From assembly GCA_963838385.1 (NCBI GenBank), contig CAWIRE010000003.1, positions 682,001 to 746,000 of the forward strand: a stretch of 64,000 nt of DNA, in the 5' to 3' direction. This document shows, in pieces, positions 1 through 8,366 of this stretch (the stretch's first letter is position 1; every line of letters starts with the position of its first letter). The notes under the pieces were generated by a model. That model was not told the origin of the DNA and searched no databases. It worked only from the letters and a program-made list of their open reading frames with translations. The stretch is from DAHUYF01 sp963838385 (lineage in GTDB: Bacteria > Pseudomonadota > Alphaproteobacteria > ATCC43930 > CGMCC-115725). The translations under genes were made by a program, and so were the position numbers.

Positions 1-1229
1 TCGCGCGGCTCGACATGGCTGATGAGGGTGAGGTCGTAGTTCTTGCGTTTGTAGACGCCATCGAGCCACTGCGCCCATTCGACCTGCTCGATGCGCGCCT
101 CGATGCCGACCTCCGCCAGCTCGGCGGCGACGATCTGCCCGCCCTGGCGCGCATAGGGCGGCGGCGGCAGGATGAGCCTCAGCGTGAGCGGCAGGCGCAC
201 GCCCGCCTCCCTGAGCAGCGCCTTCGCCTTGGCGGGATCGTAGGGCGAGACCCCGGTGAGATCGACGTAGAAAGGGTCGTTCGGCGTGTAATGGCTGCCG
301 ATCGGCACGCCGAGCCCGTTGGAGGCGCCGTCGATGATCGCCTTGCGGTCGATCGCGGCGGCGATGGCGCGGCGCACGCGCACATCGTCGAGCGGCTTGC
401 GCTGGTTGTTGATGGCGAGGATGGTCTTGCCTTCGGTGGCTCCTATCGTGACGGTGAAGTGCGCATCACCCTGGAACAGCTTCAGGCTGTCGAGCGCGCC
501 GAAGCGCGGGAAGGCATCGACATCGCCCGCCAGCAGCGCCGCCGTCTGGGCCGCGGGGTCGTTGATGATGCGGAAGGTGACGCGGTCGAGCCTGATCGCG
601 GCGGCGTCGCGATAGCCCGGCCATTTCGCCAGCGTGATGGTGGCGCCCTTGACCCAGCTCTCCAGGGTGAAGGGGCCGGTGCCGACGGGGTGCGTGGCAT
701 CGCCATCGGCGCTTTTGGGCTCGAGGATGACGCCGGTGCTCTCGCCGAGATTGAACAGGAAATTGGCGTTGACGTGCTTCAGCGTGATCACCGTGGTGAG
801 CGGGTCGGGCGTGTCGATCGCGGCGATGTCGGCGAAGACGGCCTTCTCCTTGTTGGTGCTGCCGGCTGCTGCGTCGCGCTCGAAGGTGAATTTCACATCC
901 GCGGCGGTGAAGGGCTCGCCGTTCTGGAAGCGGATGCCGGGGCGCAGCTTGAAGCGATAGGTCTTGCGGTCGGGCGAGACCGTCCAGCTCTGCGCCAGCA
1001 GCGGCGCCACCGATCCGTCGGCGGTGATCTTCGCGAGCCCTTCATAGATGTTGTAATGCGTCACTTCGCCAATCGCCGCGGCCGCCCCGGAGGTCGGATC
1101 GAGGCCCGGCGGCTCCAGGATCAAGCCGAGGACGAGCGTGTCCTTCTTCTCCCCGGCCGGCGCCGGCGCCGGCAGCAGCACCAGCGCCATGGCGGCGATC
1201 GCCCAGGCTGTTCTCGTCATGTCCGTCAT
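1..1229 (-). CDS. ABC transporter substrate-binding protein, family 5 (partial, 3' end outside window)
   Basis: Periplasmic binding protein of a peptide/nickel/opine-type ABC importer. About 409 residues are visible and the C-terminus lies beyond the left edge. The N-terminus is a signal peptide (a hydrophobic run after MTDMTRTAW, ending near PAPAPAG) without a lipobox cysteine. The mature start, LEPPGLDPTSGAA followed by HYNIYEGL, and the later block FQNGEPFTAADVKFTFER are typical of family 5 solute-binding proteins. I chose ATG 1229, which follows a GGAGG-like site; ATG 1220 is possible. The two permease genes lie just upstream on the same strand (23-base gap), so this is one importer operon. 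The substrate cannot be read from sequence. Confidence 0.9.
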   Translation of the reverse strand, partial: MTDMTRTAWAIAAMALVLLPAPAPAGEKKDTLVLGLILEPPGLDPTSGAAAAIGEVTHYNIYEGLAKITADGSVAPLLAQSWTVSPDRKTYRFKLRPGIRFQNGEPFTAADVKFTFERDAAAGSTNKEKAVFADIAAIDTPDPLTTVITLKHVNANFLFNLGESTGVILEPKSADGDATHPVGTGPFTLESWVKGATITLAKWPGYRDAAAIRLDRVTFRIINDPAAQTAALLAGDVDAFPRFGALDSLKLFQGDAHFTVTIGATEGKTILAINNQRKPLDDVRVRRAIAAAIDRKAIIDGASNGLGVPIGSHYTPNDPFYVDLTGVSPYDPAKAKALLREAGVRLPLTLRLILPPPPYARQGGQIVAAELAEVGIEARIEQVEWAQWLDGVYKRKNYDLTLISHVEPR

Positions 1230-1252
1230 CCCCGAAGCCTCCGCCCGCCAGT

Positions 1253-2092
1253 CTAGCGCCGCGCCGCGCGCGGATCGTAGAGGTCGCGCAGCCCGTCCCC
1301 CAGCAGATTGAGGCCGAGCACCGCCAGCATGATGGCGAAGCCGGGGAAGAGCGCCAGCCATGGCGCCTGGAAGAGCTGCGCCTGGGCGTCGTTCAGCATG
1401 CGCCCCCAGGAGGGCTGCGGCGGCTGCGTGCCGAGCCCGAGATAGGAGAGCGCCGCCTCCCACAGGATGGCGTTGGCGAACTGGATGGTCGCCTGCACGA
1501 TCAGCGCCGAGAGGATGTTGGGCAGCACATGGACGAGAGTGATGCCCAGAGGGGTGCGGCCGGCGGCGCGCGCCGCCAGCACGAAATCGCGCCGCCAGAC
1601 CGCCTTGGCCGAGCCGCGGGTGACGCGCGCGAAGATCGGTACGTTGAAGATGCCGATGGCGATGATCGCATTGACGATGCCGGCGCCGAGCACGGAGGTC
1701 AGCATGATCGCCGACAGGATGGCGGGAAAGGCGAAGGTGAAATCGGCGAGCCGCATCACCCCTTCCTCGACCCAGCCGCCCAGCGCCGCCGCCAGCGCGC
1801 CGAGCGCCGTGCCCAGCAGCAGGCCGGTCGAGACCGCGATCACCCCCACCAGGATCGAGTTCTGGGCGCCGACCATCAGCATCGAGAAGACGTCGCGGCC
1901 GAGCGCGTCGGTGCCGAACCAGTGCCCCGCCGAGGGCAGCTGCAGCCGGTGCGGCACGTCGATCGCATAGGGTGACAGCGGCGTCCACAGCAGCGACAGC
2001 GCCGCGACGAGCAGCAGTGCCAGCGTCAGCGTGCCGCCGAGGACGATGCCGGGATTGGTGGCCCGGGCGGGCAAGGTGGCCGCGATGCTCAC
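1253..2092 (-). CDS. ABC transporter permease, DppC/OppC family
   Basis: Second transmembrane subunit of the peptide-type importer, 279 residues. It has a short N-terminal tail, then the DppC signature HWFGTDALGRDVFS, several membrane segments and the cytoplasmic EAA loop (LAARAAGRTPLGITLVHVLPN region) that docks on the ATPase. It starts with GTG 2092, whose GTGA overlaps the TGA stop of the upstream permease by four bases, a typical translational coupling. The binding protein gene follows 23 bases downstream. The ATPase genes are not in the window; they may lie beyond the left edge or elsewhere. Confidence 0.93.
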   Translation of the reverse strand: MSIAATLPARATNPGIVLGGTLTLALLLVAALSLLWTPLSPYAIDVPHRLQLPSAGHWFGTDALGRDVFSMLMVGAQNSILVGVIAVSTGLLLGTALGALAAALGGWVEEGVMRLADFTFAFPAILSAIMLTSVLGAGIVNAIIAIGIFNVPIFARVTRGSAKAVWRRDFVLAARAAGRTPLGITLVHVLPNILSALIVQATIQFANAILWEAALSYLGLGTQPPQPSWGRMLNDAQAQLFQAPWLALFPGFAIMLAVLGLNLLGDGLRDLYDPRAARR

Positions 2093-3040
2093 AGCTGCCG
2101 CAGCGTGAGCCGAGGATCGATCGCGGCATAGAGGAGATCGACCAGGAAATTGACCGCCACCACCATCGCCGCCAGCAGCATCACCACGTCGCGCACCACC
2201 ACGAGGTCGCGGTTGGCGATGGCGTTGAGGATGAGGTGGCCGAGCCCGGGCAGCGAGAACACGTTCTCGACCACGATGGTGAGCACCAGCAGGTTGGAGA
2301 ATTGCAGCCCGAGCACGGTGACGATCGGGATCATGGCGTTGCGCAGCACATGGCGCCTCAGCGCCGCGCTGCGGCTCAGCCCCTTGGCCAGCGCGGTGCG
2401 CACGAAATCCTCGCGCATGACGTTCGAGCACCGCGGCGCGTGTCACCCGCGCCAGGATCGCGCCCTGGACCACGGCGAGCGCCACCGCCGGCAGGATCAG
2501 CGCGCGCAGCGCCGGCCAGAGCCCGGCGCTCCAGCCGGGAAACCCGCCCGCCGGGAGCCAGCCGAGCCCGACCGCGAACAGCAGGATCAGCAGGATGGCG
2601 AGCCAGAAGGTCGGGATGGCGATGCCGATCTGGCTCATGACCATGACCGCGACATCGCCCAGCCGATTGTGATGCGCGGCGGCGTAAAGGCCGAGCGCCA
2701 GCCCCAGCGCGGTGTTGAGCGCCATGGCCAGCGCCGCCAGCGGCAGGGTGAGGGTCAGCGACTGCGCGACGAGGTCGCCGACTGGCGTCGCATAGGCATA
2801 GCTGTCGCCCAGATCGCCCCGCGCCATGCCGGCGATCCAGCCGAGATAGCGCTCGAGCGGCGGCCGGTCGAGGCCGAGCTTCTGGGCGAGCGCCGCCACC
2901 GTCTCGGGGGGCGCTTCGGGGCCGAGCATCACCTGTGCCGCATTGCCCGGCAGCACCTCCATCACCAGGAAGATGACCACCGACGCGGCGATCAGCGTCG
3001 CCGCGAAGCCGGCGCTGCGTCTGAGCAGGAAGGCGCCCAT
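2089..3040 (-). pseudogene. ABC transporter permease, DppB/OppB family, disrupted by a +1 frameshift
   Basis: First permease of the importer. Residues from MGAFLLRRSAGF to RVTRAAVLE (bases 3040 to about 2425) read in one frame, with the expected N-terminal segment and inner-membrane helices. The remainder, beginning at MREDFVRTALAKGL (the EAA loop) and ending RLTLRQL, reads in another frame from 2418 to 2089. Removing one base near 2421-2424 restores a continuous DppB protein of about 316 residues (…VLE/D-V-MREDF…). Left alone, the upstream frame runs through into the dppC frame and gives a false 595-residue fusion. Either a true inactivating insertion or a sequence error; see the finding on the shared 12-mer. 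Stop overlaps the GTG of dppC. Confidence 0.85.
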
Positions 3041-3165
3041 GCCCCTCGATCCATTGCCGCCGCAGCTTGTCCGCGCCGGCCGGGCGCGTCAACGGCGCCG
3101 GGGCTTAGGGCGCGGGCCCCGTCGCGCTATCATCGCGCCCATCGCGGTGGAAAGAGGGGAGCGGC

Positions 3166-3942
3166 ATGGGCGAGAACGCGCTCAAGGAGCGGTGGCGGCA
3201 AGGCAAGGCGGCGGTCAATGGCTGGCTCGCCATCCCTTCCGCCTTCTCGGCCGAGGTGATGGCCGCCTGCGGCTGGAACAGCGTCACCGTCGATCTCCAG
3301 CACGGCGTCCAGGACTATCACTCGATGATCGCCTGCTTCCAGGCGATGCAGGCGCATCCCGTCACGCGCCTCGTCCGCGTGCCGTGGAACGAGCCCGGCA
3401 TCATCGGCAAGGCCCTCGACGGCGGCGCCTACGGCATCATCTGCCCGATGGTCAACAGCGCGGCCGAGGCCGAAGCCCTGGTATCCGCCTGCAAATACCC
3501 ACCCCGCGGCAGCCGCTCGAACGGTCCGGTGCGCGCCGCGATCTATGCGGGCGCGGGATACCAGCAGACGGCCAATGACGAGATCCTGGTGATGCCGATG
3601 ATCGAGACCCGCGCGGCGCTCGACAATCTCGAGGCGATCCTCGACGTGCCCGGCATCGACGCGATCTATGTCGGTCCCTCGGATCTCGGATTCTCGCTTG
3701 GGCTGGCGCCGCGGCTCGACCGCGAGGAGCCGGAGGTGCTGGCGATCTACGAGCGCCTGCTGCGCGAGACCGGCCGGCGCGGCATCAAGGCCGGCATTCA
3801 TTGCGCCGGCGCCGACTACGCGGTGCGCATGCTGGGTCTGGGCTTCCGCCTGGTCACCATCGGCAATGACAGCGGCCTCATGGCCAAGGCGGCGCGGCAG
3901 GCCGTCGCCGATGTCTGGCGTGGCGCCGAGAATCTGCGATAG
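3166..3942 (+). CDS. HpcH/HpaI family aldolase (4-hydroxy-2-oxoheptanedioate aldolase-like)
   Basis: Class II pyruvate-dependent aldolase of 258 residues, the usual family length. The TIM-barrel signatures are present in order: VDLQHGVQDY (near residue 45), RVPWNEPGIIGKALDGGA with the substrate-binding arginine, PMVNSAAEAEALV, the metal-ligand glutamate in MIETRAALDN, and IYVGPSDLGFSLG with the metal-ligand aspartate. ATG 3166 follows an AGGGGAG ribosome site. Members cleave 4-hydroxy-2-oxo acids to pyruvate plus an aldehyde; the exact substrate is not deducible. It stands alone, divergent from the importer operon and convergent with the next gene. Confidence 0.9.
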   Translation: MGENALKERWRQGKAAVNGWLAIPSAFSAEVMAACGWNSVTVDLQHGVQDYHSMIACFQAMQAHPVTRLVRVPWNEPGIIGKALDGGAYGIICPMVNSAAEAEALVSACKYPPRGSRSNGPVRAAIYAGAGYQQTANDEILVMPMIETRAALDNLEAILDVPGIDAIYVGPSDLGFSLGLAPRLDREEPEVLAIYERLLRETGRRGIKAGIHCAGADYAVRMLGLGFRLVTIGNDSGLMAKAARQAVADVWRGAENLR

Positions 3943-4075
3943 CAGGCTGCGGGCCGGGCGTTACACCGGCAGCTATCGCGGCGGGCGCGCCCTTGGGCGC
4001 AAGGGACGGTCTCAGGCCGACGCCGTGCCGCGCTTCACTCCGCGACGGGCCGCAGCGCCGCGATGGTAGCACAAC

Positions 4076-4126
4076 GGGGGATACCGGTCCGTCCTTTCTC
4101 GATAAGGACGGACCGGGTCTGCCCCC
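4076..4126. terminator. Strong hairpin between convergent genes
   Basis: A perfect 13-bp stem (4084-4096 with 4104-4116, 7-base loop) is flanked by GGGGG at 4076-4080 and CCCCC at 4122-4126, which can extend it. It lies between the aldolase stop (3942) and the lipoprotein stop (4131). No long T-tract follows on either strand, so it may slow transcription or protect 3' ends rather than act as a classic intrinsic terminator. Confidence 0.5.
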
Positions 4127-4130
4127 GCTG

Positions 4131-4349
4131 TCAACGCCCCGCATAGGAAGCGTTGGACGGCGCCGTCAGCTCGTGGGCGGTCAACGTCGCGCCGGCGTCC
4201 TGGCCGGAGTGACAGCCGGGATAGCCCTGGAGCTGCGGGCAGGTCGTGGCGAGCGCCGCCTTCGAATAGTCGTCGCCCGACATCGGAGCGCAGGCCGCGA
4301 TCGAAGCCAGGGAAAGACCTGAGAACAGCACAATGGCAATGGCACGCAT
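4131..4349 (-). CDS. Small putative lipoprotein
   Basis: A 72-residue protein of unknown function. It opens with a lipoprotein-type signal peptide (MRAIAIVLFSGLSLASIAAC, lipobox IAAC, lipidated Cys 20). The mature part is short and polar, with two further cysteines (TTCPQLQGYPGC) that could form a disulfide. I chose ATG 4349, which follows an AGCGAGG site; an upstream in-frame ATG would add an implausible charged leader. No family recognised. Convergent with the aldolase. Confidence 0.6.
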   Translation of the reverse strand: MRAIAIVLFSGLSLASIAACAPMSGDDYSKAALATTCPQLQGYPGCHSGQDAGATLTAHELTAPSNASYAGR

Positions 4350-4600
4350 GATAGCCTCGCTTGGGTCAGGGTGAGCGCCGTGGCTCCCCGTGGAGCGCCG
4401 TCGTGGACGCCGATCGTCGACAGTGGCTTTCGATCCGCGGCTCGATGGGCGCTTGGACATCGAACGGAAATGAAGATCGGCCTGCGGCGCCGAGGTTTCC
4501 AATCGATCCTCTGGTCGGATTCGATCGCCCCGGGCGATCGATCCGCCGGCGCCGCGGCCGTCCAGTAGCCATCATCCGGCGCGGATGGCATCATGCCGGC

Positions 4601-5500
4601 ATGACCTTGGAACAGCTTCGCGTCTTCGTCGCGGTTGCCGAGCGCCAGCACGTCACCCGCGCCGCCGAGACGCTGCACCTGGCGCAATCGGCCGTGAGCG
4701 CCGCGATTGCGGCGCTCGAGGCGCGGCACGGGGCGAAGCTCTTCCATCGCGTCGGCCGCGGCATCGAGCTGACCGAGGCGGGCGGCCTGTTCCTGGTCGA
4801 GGCGCGCGCAGTGCTGGCGCGGGCCGAGGCGGCCGAGCTGGTGCTCTCCGAGCTGGGCGGGCTCAAGCGCGGCACGCTGGCGGTGCAGGCGAGCCAGACC
4901 ATCGCCAGCTATTGGCTGCCGCGGCATCTGGTGGCGTTCCGCCGCGCCTATCCCGGCATCGATATTCGGCTCGGGGTCGGCAACACGGCGCAGGTCGCCG
5001 CCGCGGTCCATGAGGGCAGCGCCGAGCTCGGCTTCGTCGAAGGCAGCGTCGAGGATCCCGCGCTCACCATCGGCCGCGTCGCCCGCGACCAGCTGGTCGT
5101 CGTCGTCGCCCCCGACCATCCGTGGGCGGCGGCGGAAGGCGTCGAGCCCGGGGACCTCGCCGAGACGGAATGGGTGCTGCGCGAGCCCGGCTCCGGCACC
5201 CGCTCGGTCTTCGAGGCGGCGCTCGCCGGCTTCGGCGTCGACCCCGCCGTGCTGCGGATCGCGCTCGAGCTGCCATCCAACGAAGCCGTGCGCGCGGCGG
5301 TGGAAGCCGGTCTGGGGGCGACCGCGATTTCCGCCTCGGTGGCGGCGCCCAGCCTGGAATCGGGCTTGCTGCACCAGCTCCGGCTCGCCCTGCCCGAGCG
5401 CGACTTCAACGTGCTGCGCCATGTCGAGCGCTACCGCAGCAGCGCCGCCGACGCGCTGCTGGCGATGATCATCGCGCAGGCGCGCCCCCGCGCGCGCTAG
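4601..5500 (+). CDS. LysR-family transcriptional regulator (CysL/YeiE-like)
   Basis: A 299-residue LysR regulator. Residues 1-60 form the winged helix-turn-helix (MTLEQLRVFVAVAE, then HLAQSAVSAAIAALE), followed by the ligand-sensing domain (starting near residue 90 with VQASQTIASYWLP). ATG 4601 matches the universal LysR start; upstream in-frame codons lack family similarity. The layout of the sensor half resembles the CysL/YeiE group, some of which respond to sulfite. It sits 124 bases upstream of a sulfite dehydrogenase gene on the same strand, making that operon its likely target (inference). Confidence 0.88.
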   Translation: MTLEQLRVFVAVAERQHVTRAAETLHLAQSAVSAAIAALEARHGAKLFHRVGRGIELTEAGGLFLVEARAVLARAEAAELVLSELGGLKRGTLAVQASQTIASYWLPRHLVAFRRAYPGIDIRLGVGNTAQVAAAVHEGSAELGFVEGSVEDPALTIGRVARDQLVVVVAPDHPWAAAEGVEPGDLAETEWVLREPGSGTRSVFEAALAGFGVDPAVLRIALELPSNEAVRAAVEAGLGATAISASVAAPSLESGLLHQLRLALPERDFNVLRHVERYRSSAADALLAMIIAQARPRAR

Positions 5501-5552
5501 GGTCGCGCCGATCGATCGGCCAAGACGATCGAAGCGAGCCTCCCGTCCTATT

Positions 5553-5568
5553 GGTCGGACGCCCGACC
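5553..5568. promoter_or_regulatory. Inverted repeat upstream of the sulfite dehydrogenase gene
   Basis: GGTCGG-ACGC-CCGACC, a perfect 6-bp inverted repeat with a 4-base spacer, lies 57 bases upstream of the sorA-like start and downstream of the LysR gene. Its position suits an operator, but no link to the LysR protein is shown by sequence alone. Confidence 0.35.
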
Positions 5569-5624
5569 GGCATCACCTTTGCCTTCGACATCATCGTCTC
5601 GCTCAGGACGAAAGGATCGATGGC

Positions 5625-6860
5625 ATGACGGGCTCGAACGACCTGCTCTCCCTCACCAGCCGCCGGCGCTTCCTGCGCGGCGCCGGCATCCTCGGCGCGA
5701 TGGCCGCGGCCGTGCCGGCCTGGGCCCAGGACTGGGTCACGCTCGGCCTGCCGGGCGGTCCGGACCGGCGGCGGCTGACGACGCAATTCCCGCAGAAGGG
5801 CCGGATGATCCTGCAGCGCACGCGCCCGCCGCTGCTCGAGACGCCGTTCGAGGTGTTCGACGGCGGCGTCTTCACCCCGAACGACCGGTTCTTCGTGCGC
5901 TGGCATTGGGCGGTAATCCCCGAGGAGGTGGACGTCGCTTCCTTCCGCCTGGCGGTCCGCGGCCATGTCGAGCGGCCGCTCTCGCTGCCGCTGGCCGAGG
6001 TGCTGGCGCTGCCGCGGGTGGAGCTGGCCGCGGTCAACCAATGCTCCGGCAATTCGCGCGGGTTCTTCGCGCCGCGGGTCTCCGGCGGCCAATGGGGCAA
6101 CGGCGCCATGGGCAATGCCAGATGGACCGGCGTCCGGCTGCGCGACGTGCTCGACCGCGCCGGCGTCAAGGCGGGCGCGGTGGCGGTCCGCTGCAACGGC
6201 CTCGACCAGCCGGTGGTGGAGGGCGCGCCCGACTACCTGAAATCGCTCGCCATCGACCACGCGCGCGACGGTGAGGTGATGCTGGCCTATCAGATGAACG
6301 GCGAGCAGCTGCCGCTGCTCAACGGCTTCCCGCTGCGCCTCGTCGTGCCCGGCTGGTACTCGACCTATTGGGTCAAGATGCTCAACGACATCGAGGTGTT
6401 GGACGCGCCCGATGAGAATTACTGGATGAAGACGGCCTACCGCATCCCTGATACGCCGGGGGCAAATGTCCGGCCGGAGGAGACCGGGGTCGCGACAGTG
6501 CCGATCAACCGCATGGTGCCGCGCTCGTTCTTCACCAACGTCACCGCGGCGAGCAAGGTGGCGCGGGGTGCGCCGGTGGCGCTCCGCGGCATCGCCTTCG
6601 GCGGCGATTGCGGCGTGGCAAAGGTGGATCTGTCGCTCGATGGCGGGCGAAGCTGGCGCGGCGCCGAGCTCGGCCGCGACGAAGGCGCCTACGGCTTCCG
6701 CCAATGGCGCGCGCAGGTGACCGCGCCGGACTCGGGCTGGCTCGATCTCGCCGTGCGCTGCACCAACACGAACGGGCTCGCGCAGCCGGACGGGCCGAAC
6801 TGGAACGGCGGCGGCTTCATGCGCAACCCGATCGAGCGCCTCCGCCTCACCGTCGCCTGA
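5625..6860 (+). CDS. sorA: Sulfite dehydrogenase molybdenum subunit (SorA-like)
   Basis: Periplasmic molybdopterin enzyme of the sulfite oxidase family, 411 residues. A twin-arginine signal (SRRRFLRGA, residues 12-20, cleavage near AWA-QD) sends the folded protein through Tat. The molybdopterin domain carries NQCSGNSRGFF, in which Cys 140 is the expected Mo ligand. The C-terminal half is the Mo-co dimerisation domain (FGGDCGVAKVDLSLDGG). It probably oxidises sulfite to sulfate, passing electrons to the cytochrome encoded 27 bases downstream. The pairing with a c-type cytochrome is characteristic of SorAB; substrate is inferred from family and context. Confidence 0.88.
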   Translation: MTGSNDLLSLTSRRRFLRGAGILGAMAAAVPAWAQDWVTLGLPGGPDRRRLTTQFPQKGRMILQRTRPPLLETPFEVFDGGVFTPNDRFFVRWHWAVIPEEVDVASFRLAVRGHVERPLSLPLAEVLALPRVELAAVNQCSGNSRGFFAPRVSGGQWGNGAMGNARWTGVRLRDVLDRAGVKAGAVAVRCNGLDQPVVEGAPDYLKSLAIDHARDGEVMLAYQMNGEQLPLLNGFPLRLVVPGWYSTYWVKMLNDIEVLDAPDENYWMKTAYRIPDTPGANVRPEETGVATVPINRMVPRSFFTNVTAASKVARGAPVALRGIAFGGDCGVAKVDLSLDGGRSWRGAELGRDEGAYGFRQWRAQVTAPDSGWLDLAVRCTNTNGLAQPDGPNWNGGGFMRNPIERLRLTVA

Positions 6861-6887
6861 ACCGGCACAGCAGCAGGGAGCCATGCC

Positions 6888-7286
6888 ATGACCCCGTCGC
6901 CTCGCCTCATCGGCTACGCCGCCGCTGCCGTGGTCGGCCTCGCCCTCTTCGCCACGGGCTCGCCCGGGCAGCGCGCGCCGGACGCGATGCCGGCCGCGGC
7001 GCCGGCGCCCTCCGCCGTCTCGAGCGGCGGCGTCACCTTGCGCTCGGTCAGCGTCGAGCTGCCGACCAGCGACGTCGCGTTTCCCGGCGGTGCCGCCGCC
7101 GAGACGATCACCAATGACTGCACCGGCTGCCACTCGCCGGGCATGGTGCTGACGCAGCCGGCGCTCTCGCGCGCCGCCTGGCAACGCATCGTCGAGAAGA
7201 TGCGCCAGACCTACAAGGCGCCGATCCCGGACGAGGACGTTCCCAAGATCGTCGCCTATCTGACGCGGCTGTCGCCCGCCAAGTAG
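6888..7286 (+). CDS. sorB: Cytochrome c subunit of sulfite dehydrogenase (SorB-like)
   Basis: A 132-residue mono-haem c-type cytochrome. It has an N-terminal hydrophobic export segment, an Ala/Pro-rich linker, and one haem site CTGCH (Cys 78, Cys 81, His 82) inside NDCTGCHSPGMVL. The C-terminal helix ends in VPKIVAYLTRLSP, as in small cytochromes c. ATG 6888 follows an AGGGAG site. Immediately downstream of the molybdenum subunit, it is the expected electron acceptor. Confidence 0.88.
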   Translation: MTPSPRLIGYAAAAVVGLALFATGSPGQRAPDAMPAAAPAPSAVSSGGVTLRSVSVELPTSDVAFPGGAAAETITNDCTGCHSPGMVLTQPALSRAAWQRIVEKMRQTYKAPIPDEDVPKIVAYLTRLSPAK

Positions 7287-7510
7287 TCACCGCCGCCGCC
7301 CTGTCCTCCGGCGCGGGTCCGTCGCGCGCCGGACGCGCGTCACGGGATTTGCAGTCGATCGCCGTCTCATCCGCCGGCGCGATCATTCCCAGCACAGCTC
7401 GATATTAGATGTCGCGGCGACGCCGGTGCAGATTTCTTGCCAGCGGTTGTTGCCACTGACACAGGGTCTTGAGGCCATCGCCGCGGAACCCGCCCGAGGA
7501 GGGCCCGACC

Positions 7511-7969
7511 ATGAGCGCCATGATTGCTGCGTTTCGCCAAGCCACCGAGCTCGCGCCGTTCACCGCCCCGCAGGTCGCGCGGCCGAAACCGCTGCTGCGT
7601 CGCGTCGAAGCGATCGCCGACGGCCATCTCCATCCCGCCGTCGTCGGTATCGCGCTGGGCGGCTACGGCCTCTTCCTGGTGGCGTCCTGGGCGGGCTGGG
7701 CCTTCGGCACCACGGCGCTGCTGATCGCCGTGATCTATTTCCTCAGCGCCATGTATTTCGGGATGATGATCCTCGGCGGCCAGGCGAGCGCGGCGTTCCG
7801 CGGCGAGACCAACCGGCGCAGCTTCCGGGAATTCCTCGCGGGCCGCGTCGAGACGCCGACCGGCTGGATCGGCGCCTGGGACGCGCTGGCGCAGATCGCC
7901 TTCCTGCCGGTAATGCTCGGCTGCGCCATGTGCGTCTTCGCCGCTCTCTGGCTCGGCATCCGTGGCTGA
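7511..7969 (+). CDS. Hypothetical membrane protein
   Basis: A 152-residue protein with three likely membrane segments: AVVGIALGGYGLFLVASW, then TTALLIAVIYFLSAMYFGMM, and a C-terminal segment around LAQIAFLPVMLGCAMCVFA. A conserved-looking polar block (FRGETNRRSFREFLAGRVETPTG, split here by the helix pattern) lies between the second and third. ATG 7511 follows a GAGGAGGGCC ribosome site. I do not recognise a family. It stands alone between the sulfite dehydrogenase and histidine kinase genes. Confidence 0.75.
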   Translation: MSAMIAAFRQATELAPFTAPQVARPKPLLRRVEAIADGHLHPAVVGIALGGYGLFLVASWAGWAFGTTALLIAVIYFLSAMYFGMMILGGQASAAFRGETNRRSFREFLAGRVETPTGWIGAWDALAQIAFLPVMLGCAMCVFAALWLGIRG

Positions 7970-8366
7970 GCCGGGGCGGGTGCTCGCGCATGCCGCGTGC
8001 CGCTGTCGGGGAACGCGGCTGGCGAGCAGGCCGCCCAGTCGGCCGCCAGTCGACAGGTTGTCGGAACTGGGCCAAGGCGAGCATCGTGACGGTTCAAGGA
8101 CAATCCGGCAGCCCGCGATACCGCCCACGGCAAGTAATATCGAGGACCATCACGGACCCGGGCGCCGCCAAGTTTTATCACCTCCCGATCTTAACGTCCT
8201 GTTTACCATCCCCCGTTCATCTTGATGCGGGAACGGCTTCGCGCAACCTGGACATTGACTGTCGAGAGGGGCGCGATGGCGGACAATGACCGGCCGATCG
8301 GGCCCGGCGGATCCTCGATGGTCCGCACGCCGGGCGGACGGCGCCAGGTTCTGGGTGGCGGAGGGT
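7970..8366. other. Intergenic region with no gene recognised
   Basis: About 400 bases before the histidine kinase. The last 130 bases are more AT-rich (TTTTATCACC, then TCTTAACG and TTTACCATC), suggesting promoter sequence. From 8276 there is an open reading frame start with a good ribosome site (GAGAGGGG) in a frame different from the kinase; see findings. Confidence 0.5.

Noticed and set aside
15..1256. A 413-residue plus-strand ORF at the left edge
   Set aside because: Antisense to the solute-binding protein, whose motifs are clear on the minus strand.
1253..3040. A single 595-residue two-part permease
   Set aside because: The middle (about 2090-2425) is non-homologous sequence caused by the dppB frameshift; the true dppB C-terminus and dppC start (GTGA overlap) are in other frames.
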